Part shown: in pieces, positions 51,955 to 60,574 of the stretch
How the letters are laid out: each line of letters starts with the position of its first letter
Position numbering within the stretch: position 1 is the stretch's first letter
From: Mycolicibacter acidiphilus
Lineage (GTDB): Bacteria > Actinomycetota > Actinomycetes > Mycobacteriales > Mycobacteriaceae
Length of the DNA: 64,000 nucleotides
NCBI RefSeq assembly: GCF_018455725.1
Contig: NZ_JAHCLR010000022.1
Span: forward strand, 26,774 to 90,773
Direction of reading: 5' to 3'
Notes under the pieces: generated by a model
Seen by the model: the letters and a program-made list of their open reading frames with translations, nothing else
Database searches by the model: none
Told to the model about the DNA's origin: nothing
Made by a program: the position numbers and the translations under genes

Positions 51955-51991
51955 GGTGATAGCGCATCCGGTATCAATCTCTGACCGACCC
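51955..51991 (+). repeat. Dispersed 37-bp repeat, copy 6
   Basis: The first 13 bases GGTGATAGCGCAT are identical to copy 4, with about 26 of 37 matches overall. With copy 5 it makes an imperfect palindrome after menA. Confidence 0.6.
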
Positions 51992-52075
51992 CATGCCTTA
52001 CTTCCAGGTGCACAAGTGGCAGACGAGGCCGCTGAGGACATTGATGACAGGTGGGCGCACAGTCAACGCCGGGGG

Positions 52076-52399
52076 TCAGTCGTCGGCGGGTTCCTCAGCG
52101 GGTTCCTCCCCGCGCAACCGGGCCTGCAACTGCTCGCGATCCCGGCGCCGGCCCTCGCCCGCCGATGCCAGGCTGGCGGTGGCCCGGCGGCGCAGCGGGC
52201 CGAACACCCACATGCCCAGCGGCATCGCGATGATCAGGCCGAACAGCAGCGCGACGATCGGCGGGAAGTCGCTCACCCCGACCAGCCGTCCCAGCCCGTA
52301 GATCACTGCGCTGAGCACGAGTACCAGTGCCAACCGCGCCGCGGTATAGCTGAGAACATCGACCACCGCACGACCCCGCTGGGCCCGACCCTCCGTCAC
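52076..52399 (-). CDS. DUF4229 small membrane protein
   Basis: 107 aa with GTG start. Two membrane helices, YTAARLALVLVLSAVIYGLG and FPPIVALLFGLIIAMPLGMWV, then a basic helix (PLRRRATASLASAGEGRRRDREQ) and an acidic tail. The layout VxxYxxARLxLxxxLxxxIY and MPLxxWxxxPLRxR matches DUF4229, a family with no assigned role found next to menA in many actinobacteria. It converges with menA across a 200-base interval that holds repeat copies 5 and 6. Confidence 0.85.
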   Translation of the reverse strand: MTEGRAQRGRAVVDVLSYTAARLALVLVLSAVIYGLGRLVGVSDFPPIVALLFGLIIAMPLGMWVFGPLRRRATASLASAGEGRRRDREQLQARLRGEEPAEEPADD

Positions 52400-52476
52400 G
52401 GGTCGAGCCTACTGGTCACCCAGTGGCCCCGAACCGGGTGCCGATGACGGTATATTCGGACGCCAGGAGGTGTTCC

Positions 52477-52638
52477 GTGCTCTACCTGCTCCTCATCGTC
52501 ACACTGGGGACGGTCATCTACTTCGGGCTGCGCAGCGCCCGCGCGCAGGCACGCCCGAAGACCCGGGTGATCGGACCCGACGACGACCCCGAATTCCTGT
52601 GGCGACTAGGCCGCGGCGATCACGGCCCGAAGGCCTGA
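52477..52638 (+). CDS. Single-helix membrane protein of 53 aa
   Basis: GTG 52477 has AGGAGG 6 bases upstream, which decides against the earlier ATG-started frame. One membrane helix, LYLLLIVTLGTVIYFGL, is followed by a basic stretch (RSARAQARPKTRVIG) and an acidic/aromatic end (DDDPEFLWRL). No family is recognised. It is divergent from DUF4229, and the stop is 15 bases from the convergent MinD/ParA-like gene. Confidence 0.75.
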   Translation: MLYLLLIVTLGTVIYFGLRSARAQARPKTRVIGPDDDPEFLWRLGRGDHGPKA

Positions 52639-52653
52639 CTGGTTCCGGCTGAC

Positions 52654-54105
52654 TCAGACGAAGTGCTGGTTCGACCGGTCGTCGCCGGGGAACCCGTCGG
52701 CCACAACAGCCGCCAACTCGATCAGCGCCTCACGCGTCTCCCGCTTCAACCGGTTCAGGTCGATCTCCGCGCCCTCCTCCAGGTGCGGGTCGAACGGCAC
52801 CAGTCGCACCGCCCGGCACCGCCGGGAGAAGTGGTCGACGACCTTCTGCATGTCGACCTTGCCCGACCGCGGCCGCACCGCGTTGATCACCGCGATCGAC
52901 CGGCGGACCAGGTCCTCGTGGCCGTGCGCGTCCAGCCAGTCCAGCGTCGCCGAGGCACTGCGGGCCCCGTCGACCGAGCCGGAACTCACCACGATCAGGG
53001 TGTCGGCCTTGTCCAGCACCGCCGACATCGCCGAGTGCATCAGGCCGGTGCCGCAGTCGGTGAGCACCAGGCTGTAGAACCGCTCCAGCACCTGCAGGGT
53101 GCGGGTGTAGTCGTCGGCGCTGAACGCCTCCGACACCGCCGGGTCGCTCTCCGACGCCAGCACCTCCAGGCGGCTCGGCCCCTGGTTGGTGTAGCTGCGC
53201 ACGTCGCTGTAACGCTGGATGCCGTCGGCGTCGCGCAGCAGGTGGCGCACGGTGGCCGGGGTCTCCAGCGGCACCTTCTGGCTCAGCGTGCCCCGGTCGG
53301 GGTTGGCGTCGACGGCCACCACCCGGTCACCGCGGATCGACGCGAAGGTGGCGCCGAGCGTGGCGGTGATGGTGGTCTTGCCGACGCCGCCCTTCAGCGA
53401 CAGCACCGCGATCCGGTAGCAGCCCTGCAGCGGCCGGTTGGCCTGCACCACCAGGTCGCTGTAGCGGGCGGTGCGCGCCGAATCGCCGACGTTGATCAGC
53501 TGACCGGACAGCACGTACAGCAGCCGGCGCCAGCCGCTGGTCGGCGGCGGCTTGACCTGCCGCAGCAGCGACGTGGTGGACAGATCCGAGTACGGCGACG
53601 CCGGGGCGCCGGGCCGGTACGGCGCGTCGACCGGGCCGGCGTTGGATCCGCCGCCGAAGTAGACCTGCGACTGCTCGGTCGCCGGCTGCGGGTTCCAGCT
53701 CTGAGTGGCCGTCCAGGCCTGCTGCTGCGGCTGGGGCTCGACCGGGTGCTGCGCGGGCCAGGGCTCCTGGAAGCGGCGCTCGGTGCGGAAGCCGCCGAAC
53801 GACGGCTCGGCGGCGACCTCGACCGGGTGGCTGTAGGTGGGCGCCTCCGGGTTGTCGAACGCGGGCGCCTCCGGGGCGCCGTAAGCGGCTGCCTCCGGGG
53901 CGCTGTAGGCAGCCGTCTCGGCCGGGGTGCCGAACGGCGGCGTCTCCGGGCTGTCGGCCTCGACGGCCGCAGCCTCAGCCTCCTGGTGGTACGGCCGGAA
54001 CTGGGTCGTGGGTTGCTCCGGCTGGCTGTACGCCTGCGGAACGTCGCCGCCGTGCGGCGGATGCTCGGACACTGACATATCCCCCGTCGAGTGATCGGTG
54101 GTCAA
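52654..54105 (-). CDS. MinD/ParA-like ATPase with disordered N-terminus (Rv0530-like)
   Basis: 483 aa. Residues 1-200 are Pro/Ala/Glu/Gln-rich and probably disordered. The C-terminal domain has the deviant Walker A VLSLKGGVGKTTITATLGA, a Walker A'-like VVAVDANPDRGTLSQ and the Walker B-like LVLTDCGTG, as in MinD/ParA ATPases. The disordered head plus ATPase layout resembles EspI and related ESX-linked ATPases. It is the last gene of the hemL-ccsA operon, 57 bases after ccsA. A role in positioning or assembling a membrane complex is possible. Confidence 0.87.
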   Translation of the reverse strand: MTTDHSTGDMSVSEHPPHGGDVPQAYSQPEQPTTQFRPYHQEAEAAAVEADSPETPPFGTPAETAAYSAPEAAAYGAPEAPAFDNPEAPTYSHPVEVAAEPSFGGFRTERRFQEPWPAQHPVEPQPQQQAWTATQSWNPQPATEQSQVYFGGGSNAGPVDAPYRPGAPASPYSDLSTTSLLRQVKPPPTSGWRRLLYVLSGQLINVGDSARTARYSDLVVQANRPLQGCYRIAVLSLKGGVGKTTITATLGATFASIRGDRVVAVDANPDRGTLSQKVPLETPATVRHLLRDADGIQRYSDVRSYTNQGPSRLEVLASESDPAVSEAFSADDYTRTLQVLERFYSLVLTDCGTGLMHSAMSAVLDKADTLIVVSSGSVDGARSASATLDWLDAHGHEDLVRRSIAVINAVRPRSGKVDMQKVVDHFSRRCRAVRLVPFDPHLEEGAEIDLNRLKRETREALIELAAVVADGFPGDDRSNQHFV

Positions 54106-54162
54106 TTCATGGTTGCCACCGCAGGGTAGCGCAGCACTCCCAGCGGAACCTGTCAGTGCGGT

Positions 54163-55152
54163 TCAGCCCACCCCTGCGTAGGAGTGCAACCCCACCGTGA
54201 CGAGATTCACGAAGAACAGGTTGAAGATCATCGCCACGAATCCGGCGATGTTGATCCAGGCCGCCTTGTAGTCCCGCCAACCGGCCGTCGACCGGGCGTG
54301 CAGGTAGGCCGCGTAGACGATCCACGCGATGAACGACACCGTCTCCTTGGGGTCCCAGCCCCAATAGCGGCCCCAGGCGCCCTCGGCCCAGATCGCGCCG
54401 AAGATCACACCGAAACCGAACACCGGGAACGCGAAGATCGTCGTCCGGTAGGCGATCCGGTCCAGGGTCTGCGCGTCCGGCAGTCGGCGCACGACCCGGG
54501 CCAACACACCCGGGGTGGCCGGGTCGGAGAGCCGTGATCGGCGCAGCACGAACAGGATGCTGGCCACACCGGCCACCACGAACACCCCGGAGCCGATGCT
54601 GACCACCGAGACGTGCAGCGGCAGCCAGTAGGACTGCAGCGCCGGCATCACCGGCGCCGCGGTGGCGTACAGCCAGTGCCCGGAGACCGCCAGCAGGATC
54701 AGCACCGGGAACAGCACGAACACCCACAGGCTGCGGTACTGCGGGCGGCGCAGCGCGACGGCGGCGGCGATCAGCCCGGAGAAACAGGTCAGGTTGATGA
54801 ACTCGTACATGTTGCCCCACGGCGGGCGCAGTGTGGCGGCCCCGCGCAGCGCGATGCAGCCGAACAGCAGCGCGATGCCCAGGTAGACCAGGGCCAGCCC
54901 GGCCCGGCCGACCCGTTCGTCGACCGACCGGCGCGCCGCGGGCAGCACGACACCGGGGGTGGCGCTGTCGGCGGTCACCCCGCCGGCGGCCACCAGTTCA
55001 CGCTCAGCCGCGCGTTCATCGGAAGCCCGGCTGCGGGTGTAGGCCAGTTCGACGGCCAGCAGCAGCAGCGCCCCGACCAGCACGATCAGCGCCGACGTGA
55101 ACGCCCAGTCGGAGTAGCGGGCCAGCCCGACGTCGATGTGAGTGCGGTTCAC
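54163..55152 (-). CDS. ccsA: Cytochrome c biogenesis protein CcsA (System II haem handling)
   Basis: 329 aa, eight membrane helices. The haem-handling WWD motif is WGRYWGWDPKETVSF, and His residues flank it in the membrane (GHWLYATA, YAAYLHARS). With ResB it exports haem and attaches it to CxxCH apocytochromes outside the membrane. GTG 55152 follows the resB stop without a gap. M. tuberculosis Rv0529 is the equivalent. Confidence 0.94.
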   Translation of the reverse strand: MNRTHIDVGLARYSDWAFTSALIVLVGALLLLAVELAYTRSRASDERAAERELVAAGGVTADSATPGVVLPAARRSVDERVGRAGLALVYLGIALLFGCIALRGAATLRPPWGNMYEFINLTCFSGLIAAAVALRRPQYRSLWVFVLFPVLILLAVSGHWLYATAAPVMPALQSYWLPLHVSVVSIGSGVFVVAGVASILFVLRRSRLSDPATPGVLARVVRRLPDAQTLDRIAYRTTIFAFPVFGFGVIFGAIWAEGAWGRYWGWDPKETVSFIAWIVYAAYLHARSTAGWRDYKAAWINIAGFVAMIFNLFFVNLVTVGLHSYAGVG

Positions 55153-56727
55153 TCAGGCCTCCTCGCCTCGGTCGAATCCGGTGAACAGCCGGGAGGTCAG
55201 CCGCTCGAAATCATCCCCCCAGCCGGAGTTGTCGGTACGCGCCAAGCCGCCCACCTCGACGTTCACCGTACCGGCCGTCCCGCCCGGACTCAGCCGGATC
55301 CAGATCCGGCGGCGGCGCACCACCAGCGACACCACCAGGCCGGCCATCATCGCCATCGCGAACACCAGCACCCAGAACTCGGCCGGATCGTGCGACACCT
55401 GGATGTTGATGAACGGCACCGCGCCGTCGAAGCGCACCACGGTGCCGTCGTCGAGTCGGGTCTGCTGGCCGGGTTTGAGGTTGGCGCGGGCCACCTTCGT
55501 CAGCCGGCCCTGGTGGATCAGCCGGGAATCCAGCGTGAACAGGCCCTGCGGCCGGCCGGTGTCCAGGCCGGTGTCGCCGCGGTAGACGTCGATCGCGACG
55601 GCCGGGTCGCGCAGCGCCGGGAACGCCGAGGACAGCAGCCCGTCATCGAGCTGCTCGGTCGGGGCGAACAGGCCCTGGATGCCGATCTGGTGCTTGCGGC
55701 GCTCGGTCGGGTCGGGGTACCTGCCGGCCGGCGGGTCGAACCGCATCGCGCCCGACGACAGCAGCGTCAACGGGTTGTCGGGCCGGAACTGCACGGTCTG
55801 GGTGCGGGCCTGACCGTCCGGGAACACGACGGTGAAGGTGGGCGCGTAGCCGTGTCCCTGCAGGTAGGCGCGGTCGCCGCCGACCCGCAGCGGGTGGTTG
55901 ACCTCCAGCAGGTACGGCCGCCAGTTGTCGGCGGCCAGGTCGTCACCGGCCTGGTAGTCGATGTGTGCGGTGAACGACGTGGCCAGCCCGGAGTCCAGGT
56001 AGTTGGCGTCGAAGTCGTTGACCCGGATGCACATCGGGTGCAGTTCGGTGCCGTCGATGGTGGTGCCGGCCCGAAACGAGTCGAACGCAGCCGGCGACGC
56101 CGAGCAGAAACCGGCGCCGCCGTCGGCGATCACCATCACGTTGCCCTCGTAGCCGAACATCCGGCCGACGGCGACCGCCGCCAGCAGGCCCAGCAGCGCG
56201 TAATGGAAGGTCAGGTTGCCGAATTCGCGCAGGTACCCCTTCTCCGCGGAGACCTCGACCGCGCCGGTGACCGTGTCGTCGCCGGTGCGGGTGATCCGCC
56301 GCCAGCCGCGCAGCCGCGCCGCCAGTGTCTCCGCCAGCACCGCCGGCTCGCCGGGCAGCTCGGTGGCGGCGTGCTTGGGCAGCCGGGACAGGTTGCGCGG
56401 CGCCGGCACCGGCACGGCGCGCAGGGTGCGGAACTGCTCGACGGTGCGCGGCGTCAGGCAGCCGATCAGCGAGACGCAGAGCAGCACGTAGATCGCGGTG
56501 AACCAGAAGCTGGAGAACACGTCGAACGCCTGCACCCGGTTCAGCCACGGCCCGAGCACCGGGTGCAGCGCCAGGTATTCATCCACCTTGGCGGCGTTGA
56601 GGTTCCGCTGCGGCAGCAGGGCGCCGGGGATGGCGCCGAGCGCGAGCAGGAACAGCAGCACCAGGGCGGTGCCCATCGACGTCAGCGCCCGCCAGGTGTT
56701 GCGGATCCAGGCCACGGCCTTGCTCAT
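55153..56727 (-). CDS. resB: Cytochrome c biogenesis protein ResB/CcsB
   Basis: 524 aa. Three N-terminal membrane helices (TSMGTALVLLFLLALGAIPGALLPQ; FWFTAIYVLLCVSLIGCL; LTFHYALLGLLAAVAVGRMFG), a large extracytoplasmic part with YLQGHGYAPTFTVVFPDG, and a last helix near residue 460. It is the partner of CcsA in System II. ATG 56727 overlaps the ccdA stop (ATGA); a longer upstream frame is antisense noise. The equivalent is Rv0528. Confidence 0.93.
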   Translation of the reverse strand: MSKAVAWIRNTWRALTSMGTALVLLFLLALGAIPGALLPQRNLNAAKVDEYLALHPVLGPWLNRVQAFDVFSSFWFTAIYVLLCVSLIGCLTPRTVEQFRTLRAVPVPAPRNLSRLPKHAATELPGEPAVLAETLAARLRGWRRITRTGDDTVTGAVEVSAEKGYLREFGNLTFHYALLGLLAAVAVGRMFGYEGNVMVIADGGAGFCSASPAAFDSFRAGTTIDGTELHPMCIRVNDFDANYLDSGLATSFTAHIDYQAGDDLAADNWRPYLLEVNHPLRVGGDRAYLQGHGYAPTFTVVFPDGQARTQTVQFRPDNPLTLLSSGAMRFDPPAGRYPDPTERRKHQIGIQGLFAPTEQLDDGLLSSAFPALRDPAVAIDVYRGDTGLDTGRPQGLFTLDSRLIHQGRLTKVARANLKPGQQTRLDDGTVVRFDGAVPFINIQVSHDPAEFWVLVFAMAMMAGLVVSLVVRRRRIWIRLSPGGTAGTVNVEVGGLARTDNSGWGDDFERLTSRLFTGFDRGEEA

Positions 56728-57503
56728 ACCGGCAGCCTGACGTCGGAGACCAGCGCGTCGCGCACCCAGGAGATGAAGTCCGCCCACACCCCGGTGAGCA
56801 GGGCGACGCCGACCGCGATCAGCAGCACCCCGCCGAAGATCTGGATGGCGCGGGTGTGCGTCCGCAGCCAGCTCAACCCGGCCACCGCACTGGCCGATCC
56901 GAACGCCAGTGCCACGAACGGGATTCCCAGGCCCAGGCAGTAGGCGATCACCAGCAGCACGCCGCGGGCCACCGAGGCGCCGTCGGTCGCCGAGGCCACC
57001 GCGATCACCCCGGTCAGCGTCGGCCCCAGGCACGGCGTCCAGCCCAGGGCGAACACCGCACCGAGCAGCGGCGCCCCGACCACGGTGGACAGCTGCTGCG
57101 GGGTGAACCGCAGCTGGCGTTGCAGCGCCGGGACGAAGCCGACGAAGACCAGTCCCATCGCGATCGTCACCACACCGCCGATGCGTTGCAGCACAACCTG
57201 ATTGGTGATCAGCGTGGTGGTCATGCCGAGCACCGCGATCGAGCCGAGCAGGAACACCGCGGTGAACCCGGCGACGAACAGTCCCGCCGACCCGGCGACC
57301 CGCCACCTCGCCGACGGCGGTGCCTTCAGCGCACCCGCGGCCGGGGTCTCGTCGACGCCGACCACCGCCGCCAGGTACGACAGGTAGCCGGGTACCAGCG
57401 GCACGACGCACGGCGACGCGAACGACACCAGCCCGGCCAGCGCCGCCACCGCGACCGCCAGCAGCAGCGGCCCGGTGGCCGCGGTTGCGGCGAACCCGGT
57501 CAC
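56724..57503 (-). CDS. ccdA: Cytochrome c biogenesis protein CcdA
   Basis: 259 aa with six membrane helices. It carries electrons across the membrane to keep apocytochrome thiols reduced. The two redox Cys are in SFASPCVVPLVPGYLSYL and GWTPCLGPTLTGV, the CcdA signature. GTG 57503 overlaps the thioredoxin gene stop, and its own stop overlaps resB. The order trx-ccdA-resB-ccsA is standard for actinobacteria. The equivalent is Rv0527. Confidence 0.94.
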   Translation of the reverse strand: MTGFAATAATGPLLLAVAVAALAGLVSFASPCVVPLVPGYLSYLAAVVGVDETPAAGALKAPPSARWRVAGSAGLFVAGFTAVFLLGSIAVLGMTTTLITNQVVLQRIGGVVTIAMGLVFVGFVPALQRQLRFTPQQLSTVVGAPLLGAVFALGWTPCLGPTLTGVIAVASATDGASVARGVLLVIAYCLGLGIPFVALAFGSASAVAGLSWLRTHTRAIQIFGGVLLIAVGVALLTGVWADFISWVRDALVSDVRLPV

Positions 57504-58105
57504 GGCTGCCCCTCGGGGGGCTCGGCCGCCAGCCGCTGCACCACCGGCTGCAGGTCCTCGGCGAGCACCTCGCGCAGGAACACCGCCGCCACCCGATGCT
57601 GCCGGTCGAGCACCATGGTCGCCGGGATGACCGACGACGGGTACCGGCCGCCGAACGCGATCATCGTGCGCATCGCCGGGTCGAAGATCGACGGGTAGGT
57701 GACGTGCCGGTCTTTGACGAAGTCCCGGGACGGCTGCGGGTCGGCGTCGCGGACGTCGACGCCCAGGAACGCCACCCCCTGCGCACGGGTGTCGTCGTAC
57801 ACCTTCTGCAGCTGGCTGACCTCGGTGCGGCACGGCCCGCACCACTGCCCCCACACATTGAGGACGACGACCTTGCCCGGGAAATCGTCGACGCCGATGG
57901 TGCGCGACAGGTCCATCAGGTCCGGTCCGGACACCTTGCCGGGCTTGCCGCGCGCCGCCGGCGGGTCGTAGAAGATGTCGGTCTTGCCGCCGGGCGAGAC
58001 GAATTCGAAGGTGCCGCCGTGGGTTACGGCGTCGTCACCGGTCGCGCAGCCCGACCCCAGCAGTGCCAGGGCCACTGCCACTGTCACGACGAGCGTCCGC
58101 TTCAT
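57500..58105 (-). CDS. TlpA/ResA-like thioredoxin lipoprotein
   Basis: 201 aa. The signal TLVVTVAVALALLGSGCATG ends in a lipobox, so the protein is anchored outside. VVVLNVWGQWCGPCRTEVSQL has the WCGPC active site, and a later SSVIPATMVL provides the cis-Pro. It should reduce apocytochrome c cysteines using electrons from CcdA. The start overlaps the upstream phosphatase stop by one base. The equivalent is Rv0526. Confidence 0.93.
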   Translation of the reverse strand: MKRTLVVTVAVALALLGSGCATGDDAVTHGGTFEFVSPGGKTDIFYDPPAARGKPGKVSGPDLMDLSRTIGVDDFPGKVVVLNVWGQWCGPCRTEVSQLQKVYDDTRAQGVAFLGVDVRDADPQPSRDFVKDRHVTYPSIFDPAMRTMIAFGGRYPSSVIPATMVLDRQHRVAAVFLREVLAEDLQPVVQRLAAEPPEGQP

Positions 58106-58713
58106 CAGTCGCGGGCCGGGACAAGGTATTCGACGTCGACCAGCTCGTCGCCGTCGTACACCAGGGTGGTCACCGAACCCACCTCGCATTCACGCTTGCG
58201 CGGGTCGTGCCAGAGGCGCTTGCCGGTCAGGAACTGCCGCACCGTCCACACCGGCAACTGGTGGCTGACGCAGACCACCTCATGGCCGGCGCCGCGGGCC
58301 CGGGCCTTGTCCACCGCGGCCGCCATCCGGGTGGCGATCTGACCGTAGGACTCGCCCCAGGACGGGCTGATCGGGTTGCGCAGATGCCACCAGAACCGCG
58401 GGCTGCGCCACACGCCGTCGCCGGGTGAGACCCGCTTGCCCTCGAAGACGTTCAGCGACTCGATCAGGTTGTCGTCGGTGTCGATCGTCAGGTTGTGCGC
58501 GGCGGCGATCGGCGCGGCGGTCTCCTGGGCGCGCTGCAGCGGCGATGCGATGACGGCGACGACGTCGCGGTCGGCGAGCGCGTCGGCGACCGCGGCGGCC
58601 TGCGCCTGCCCGGTGTCGGAGAGCCGGAAGCCGGGCAGCCGGCCGTAGAGGATGCCGTCCGGGTTGTAGACCTCGCCGTGCCGCACCAGGTGGACGCGGG
58701 TGTGTTCGGACAT
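58105..58713 (-). CDS. Histidine phosphatase superfamily protein
   Basis: 202 aa. HLVRHGEVYNPDG holds the phospho-His; the second catalytic part is EVVCVSHQLPVW, and Arg/Glu residues in ASPLQRAQETAAP complete the pocket. The family includes phosphoglycerate mutases and many small phosphatases; the WWHLRNPISPSWGESY segment is typical of the actinobacterial subgroup beside hemL. The substrate is unknown, and the name phosphoglycerate mutase would be overconfident. The equivalent is Rv0525. Confidence 0.91.
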   Translation of the reverse strand: MSEHTRVHLVRHGEVYNPDGILYGRLPGFRLSDTGQAQAAAVADALADRDVVAVIASPLQRAQETAAPIAAAHNLTIDTDDNLIESLNVFEGKRVSPGDGVWRSPRFWWHLRNPISPSWGESYGQIATRMAAAVDKARARGAGHEVVCVSHQLPVWTVRQFLTGKRLWHDPRKRECEVGSVTTLVYDGDELVDVEYLVPARD

Positions 58714-60026
58714 CAGTTCTCCGGTTTCGTGGCAGCGGCGGCGGCCTTGGCGGCCGCGGGGAGCGCGGCGGCGATCCGCTCGAACGCGTCGTCGGTGAGC
58801 GCCGCCGAGACGAACCACGCCTCGAACGGGCTGCACGGCGGGTAGACCCCGGCGTCCAGCAGCGCGTGGAAGAACGGGGCATAACGCCACGTCTGGCTGG
58901 CCCGGGCGGCGGCGTAGTCGGTCACCGGGGTGTCGGTGAAGAACACGCCCAGCATGTTGCCGGCCCGCGGGATCTGGTGCGGCACACCGGCATCGGTCAG
59001 CGCGCTGGCGAACAGGACTTCCAGCCGGTCGGCGTTGGCGTCCAGCGTGGCGTAGACGGCGGCGTCGGCGGAGCGCAACGTGGCCAGCCCGGCGGCCACC
59101 GCCACCGGGTTCCCGGACAGCGTGCCCGCCTGATACACCGGCCCCAGCGGCGCGAGGCGATCCATCACCTGCGCCCGGCCGCCGAACGCCGCGGCCGGCA
59201 GCCCGCCGCTGATCACCTTGCCGAACGTGAACAGGTCGGCGTCCACCGGCTCCAATCCGTACCAACCGCCGGCGCTGACCCGGAACCCGGTCATCACCTC
59301 GTCGAGGATCAGCAGCGCGCCGTGGGCGGCGGTGATCTCGCGCAGTGCGGCGTTGAAGCCGGGCGCCGGCGCCACCACCCCCATGTTGCCGGCGGCGGCC
59401 TCGGTGATGACCGCGGCGATCCGGTCGCCCTGCTCGGCGAAGACCGCCCGCACCGCGTCGACATCGTTGTAGGGCAGCACGATGGTGTCGGCGGCGGTCG
59501 CGCCGGTGACCCCGGGTGAGGACGGTAATCCGAGCGTGGCGACCCCGGAGCCGGCGTCGGCGAGCAGCGCGTCGACGTGACCGTGGTAGCAGCCGGAGAA
59601 CTTCACCACCTTCTCCCGGCCGGTGTAACCGCGGGCCAGTCGCAGCGCGCTCATGGTGGCCTCGGTGCCGGAGTTGACCAGCCGGATCTTGTCCACCGCG
59701 GCAACCCGGTTGATGATCTCGGCGGCCAGTTCGGTTTCGCTGCGGGTCGGCGCCCCGAACGACAGCCCGGTGGCGGCGGCCCGCTGCACGGCGTCGACGA
59801 CCGCCGGGTGCGCATGGCCGAGGATCATCGGCCCCCACGAGCAGACCAGGTCGACGTAGCGGTTGCCGTCGGCGTCGGTGAGCCAGCAGCCGGCCGCCTC
59901 GGCGATGAAGCGCGGCGTCCCGCCGACCGAGGCGAACGCCCGCACCGGCGAGTTCACCCCGCCGGGTGTCACCGCGCAGGCGTCGGCGAACAGCCGTTCC
60001 GACACCGTCTGATCCGTGCTAGCCAC
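58713..60026 (-). CDS. hemL: Glutamate-1-semialdehyde 2,1-aminomutase
   Basis: 437 aa from GTG 60026 (a longer start at 60065 is possible). A PLP enzyme that makes 5-aminolevulinate for haem. [18 protein letters not shown] opens the conserved region; [14 protein letters not shown] and [18 protein letters not shown] hold the Asp and PLP-binding Lys. It leads the seven-gene operon of haem supply and cytochrome c assembly, with stop-start overlaps to the phosphatase. The equivalent is Rv0524. Confidence 0.95.
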   Translation of the reverse strand: MASTDQTVSERLFADACAVTPGGVNSPVRAFASVGGTPRFIAEAAGCWLTDADGNRYVDLVCSWGPMILGHAHPAVVDAVQRAAATGLSFGAPTRSETELAAEIINRVAAVDKIRLVNSGTEATMSALRLARGYTGREKVVKFSGCYHGHVDALLADAGSGVATLGLPSSPGVTGATAADTIVLPYNDVDAVRAVFAEQGDRIAAVITEAAAGNMGVVAPAPGFNAALREITAAHGALLILDEVMTGFRVSAGGWYGLEPVDADLFTFGKVISGGLPAAAFGGRAQVMDRLAPLGPVYQAGTLSGNPVAVAAGLATLRSADAAVYATLDANADRLEVLFASALTDAGVPHQIPRAGNMLGVFFTDTPVTDYAAARASQTWRYAPFFHALLDAGVYPPCSPFEAWFVSAALTDDAFERIAAALPAAAKAAAAATKPEN

Positions 60027-60176
60027 GCCGACCAGTGTCCCAGCCGATCCGGGCAAGCCGACCAAGGGGGTCTAGAGGGTGTAGTGGACCGTCGCACACC
60101 TTGATCGCGGCCGCGCGCGCGAGGACAATGGTGAGCACTATCACAGTCCCCCGGTCGATGACTCAGACGGTGAAAC

Positions 60177-60560
60177 ATGCAACTTCCGCAATGGCTGGCC
60201 CGGTTCAATCGGCACGTCACCAACCCGATCCAACGGTTGTGGGCCGGCTGGCTGCCGGCGTTCGGCATCCTCGAGCACGTCGGCCGGCAGTCCGGCAAGC
60301 CCTACCGCACCCCGTTGAACGTGTTCAGCACCCGGGACGGGGTGGCGATCCTGCTCACCTACGGGCCGAACCGGGACTGGCTGAAGAATCTGCGCGCGGC
60401 CGGCGGCGGCACGCTGCGCCGGTACGGCCGGTCCTTCCGAGTCACCGAACCGCGGGTGGTGAGCCGGGCCGAGGCGGCGCTGTACGTGCATCCGCGCTGG
60501 CGGCCGATCTTCGCCCGGCTGCCGTTCGAGCGGGCGGTGCTGCTCGTCGGTGAGGATTAG
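60177..60560 (+). CDS. Deazaflavin (F420)-dependent reductase-like protein, copy 1
   Basis: 127 aa. LEHVGRQSGKPYRTPLNVF and GVAILLTYGPNRDWLKNLRAAGGG are the two signatures of the Ddn/DUF385 family, a split-barrel fold binding cofactor F420. Some members reduce quinones, and Ddn activates nitroimidazole prodrugs. The substrate is unknown. It is divergent from hemL, and a close paralogue follows 14 bases after its stop. Confidence 0.9.
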   Translation: MQLPQWLARFNRHVTNPIQRLWAGWLPAFGILEHVGRQSGKPYRTPLNVFSTRDGVAILLTYGPNRDWLKNLRAAGGGTLRRYGRSFRVTEPRVVSRAEAALYVHPRWRPIFARLPFERAVLLVGED

Positions 60561-60574
60561 CCGAAGATCGACCC

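Noticed and set aside
54613-56943. 776-aa rightward open frame opposite ccsA and resB
   Set aside because: It is antisense to two well-supported genes, is full of Arg/Gln/His low complexity and has no domain. It is an artefact of high GC.
58105-58713. Naming the hemL-linked phosphatase as phosphoglycerate mutase
   Set aside because: The RHG motif defines only the superfamily; nothing in the sequence indicates a glycolytic substrate.
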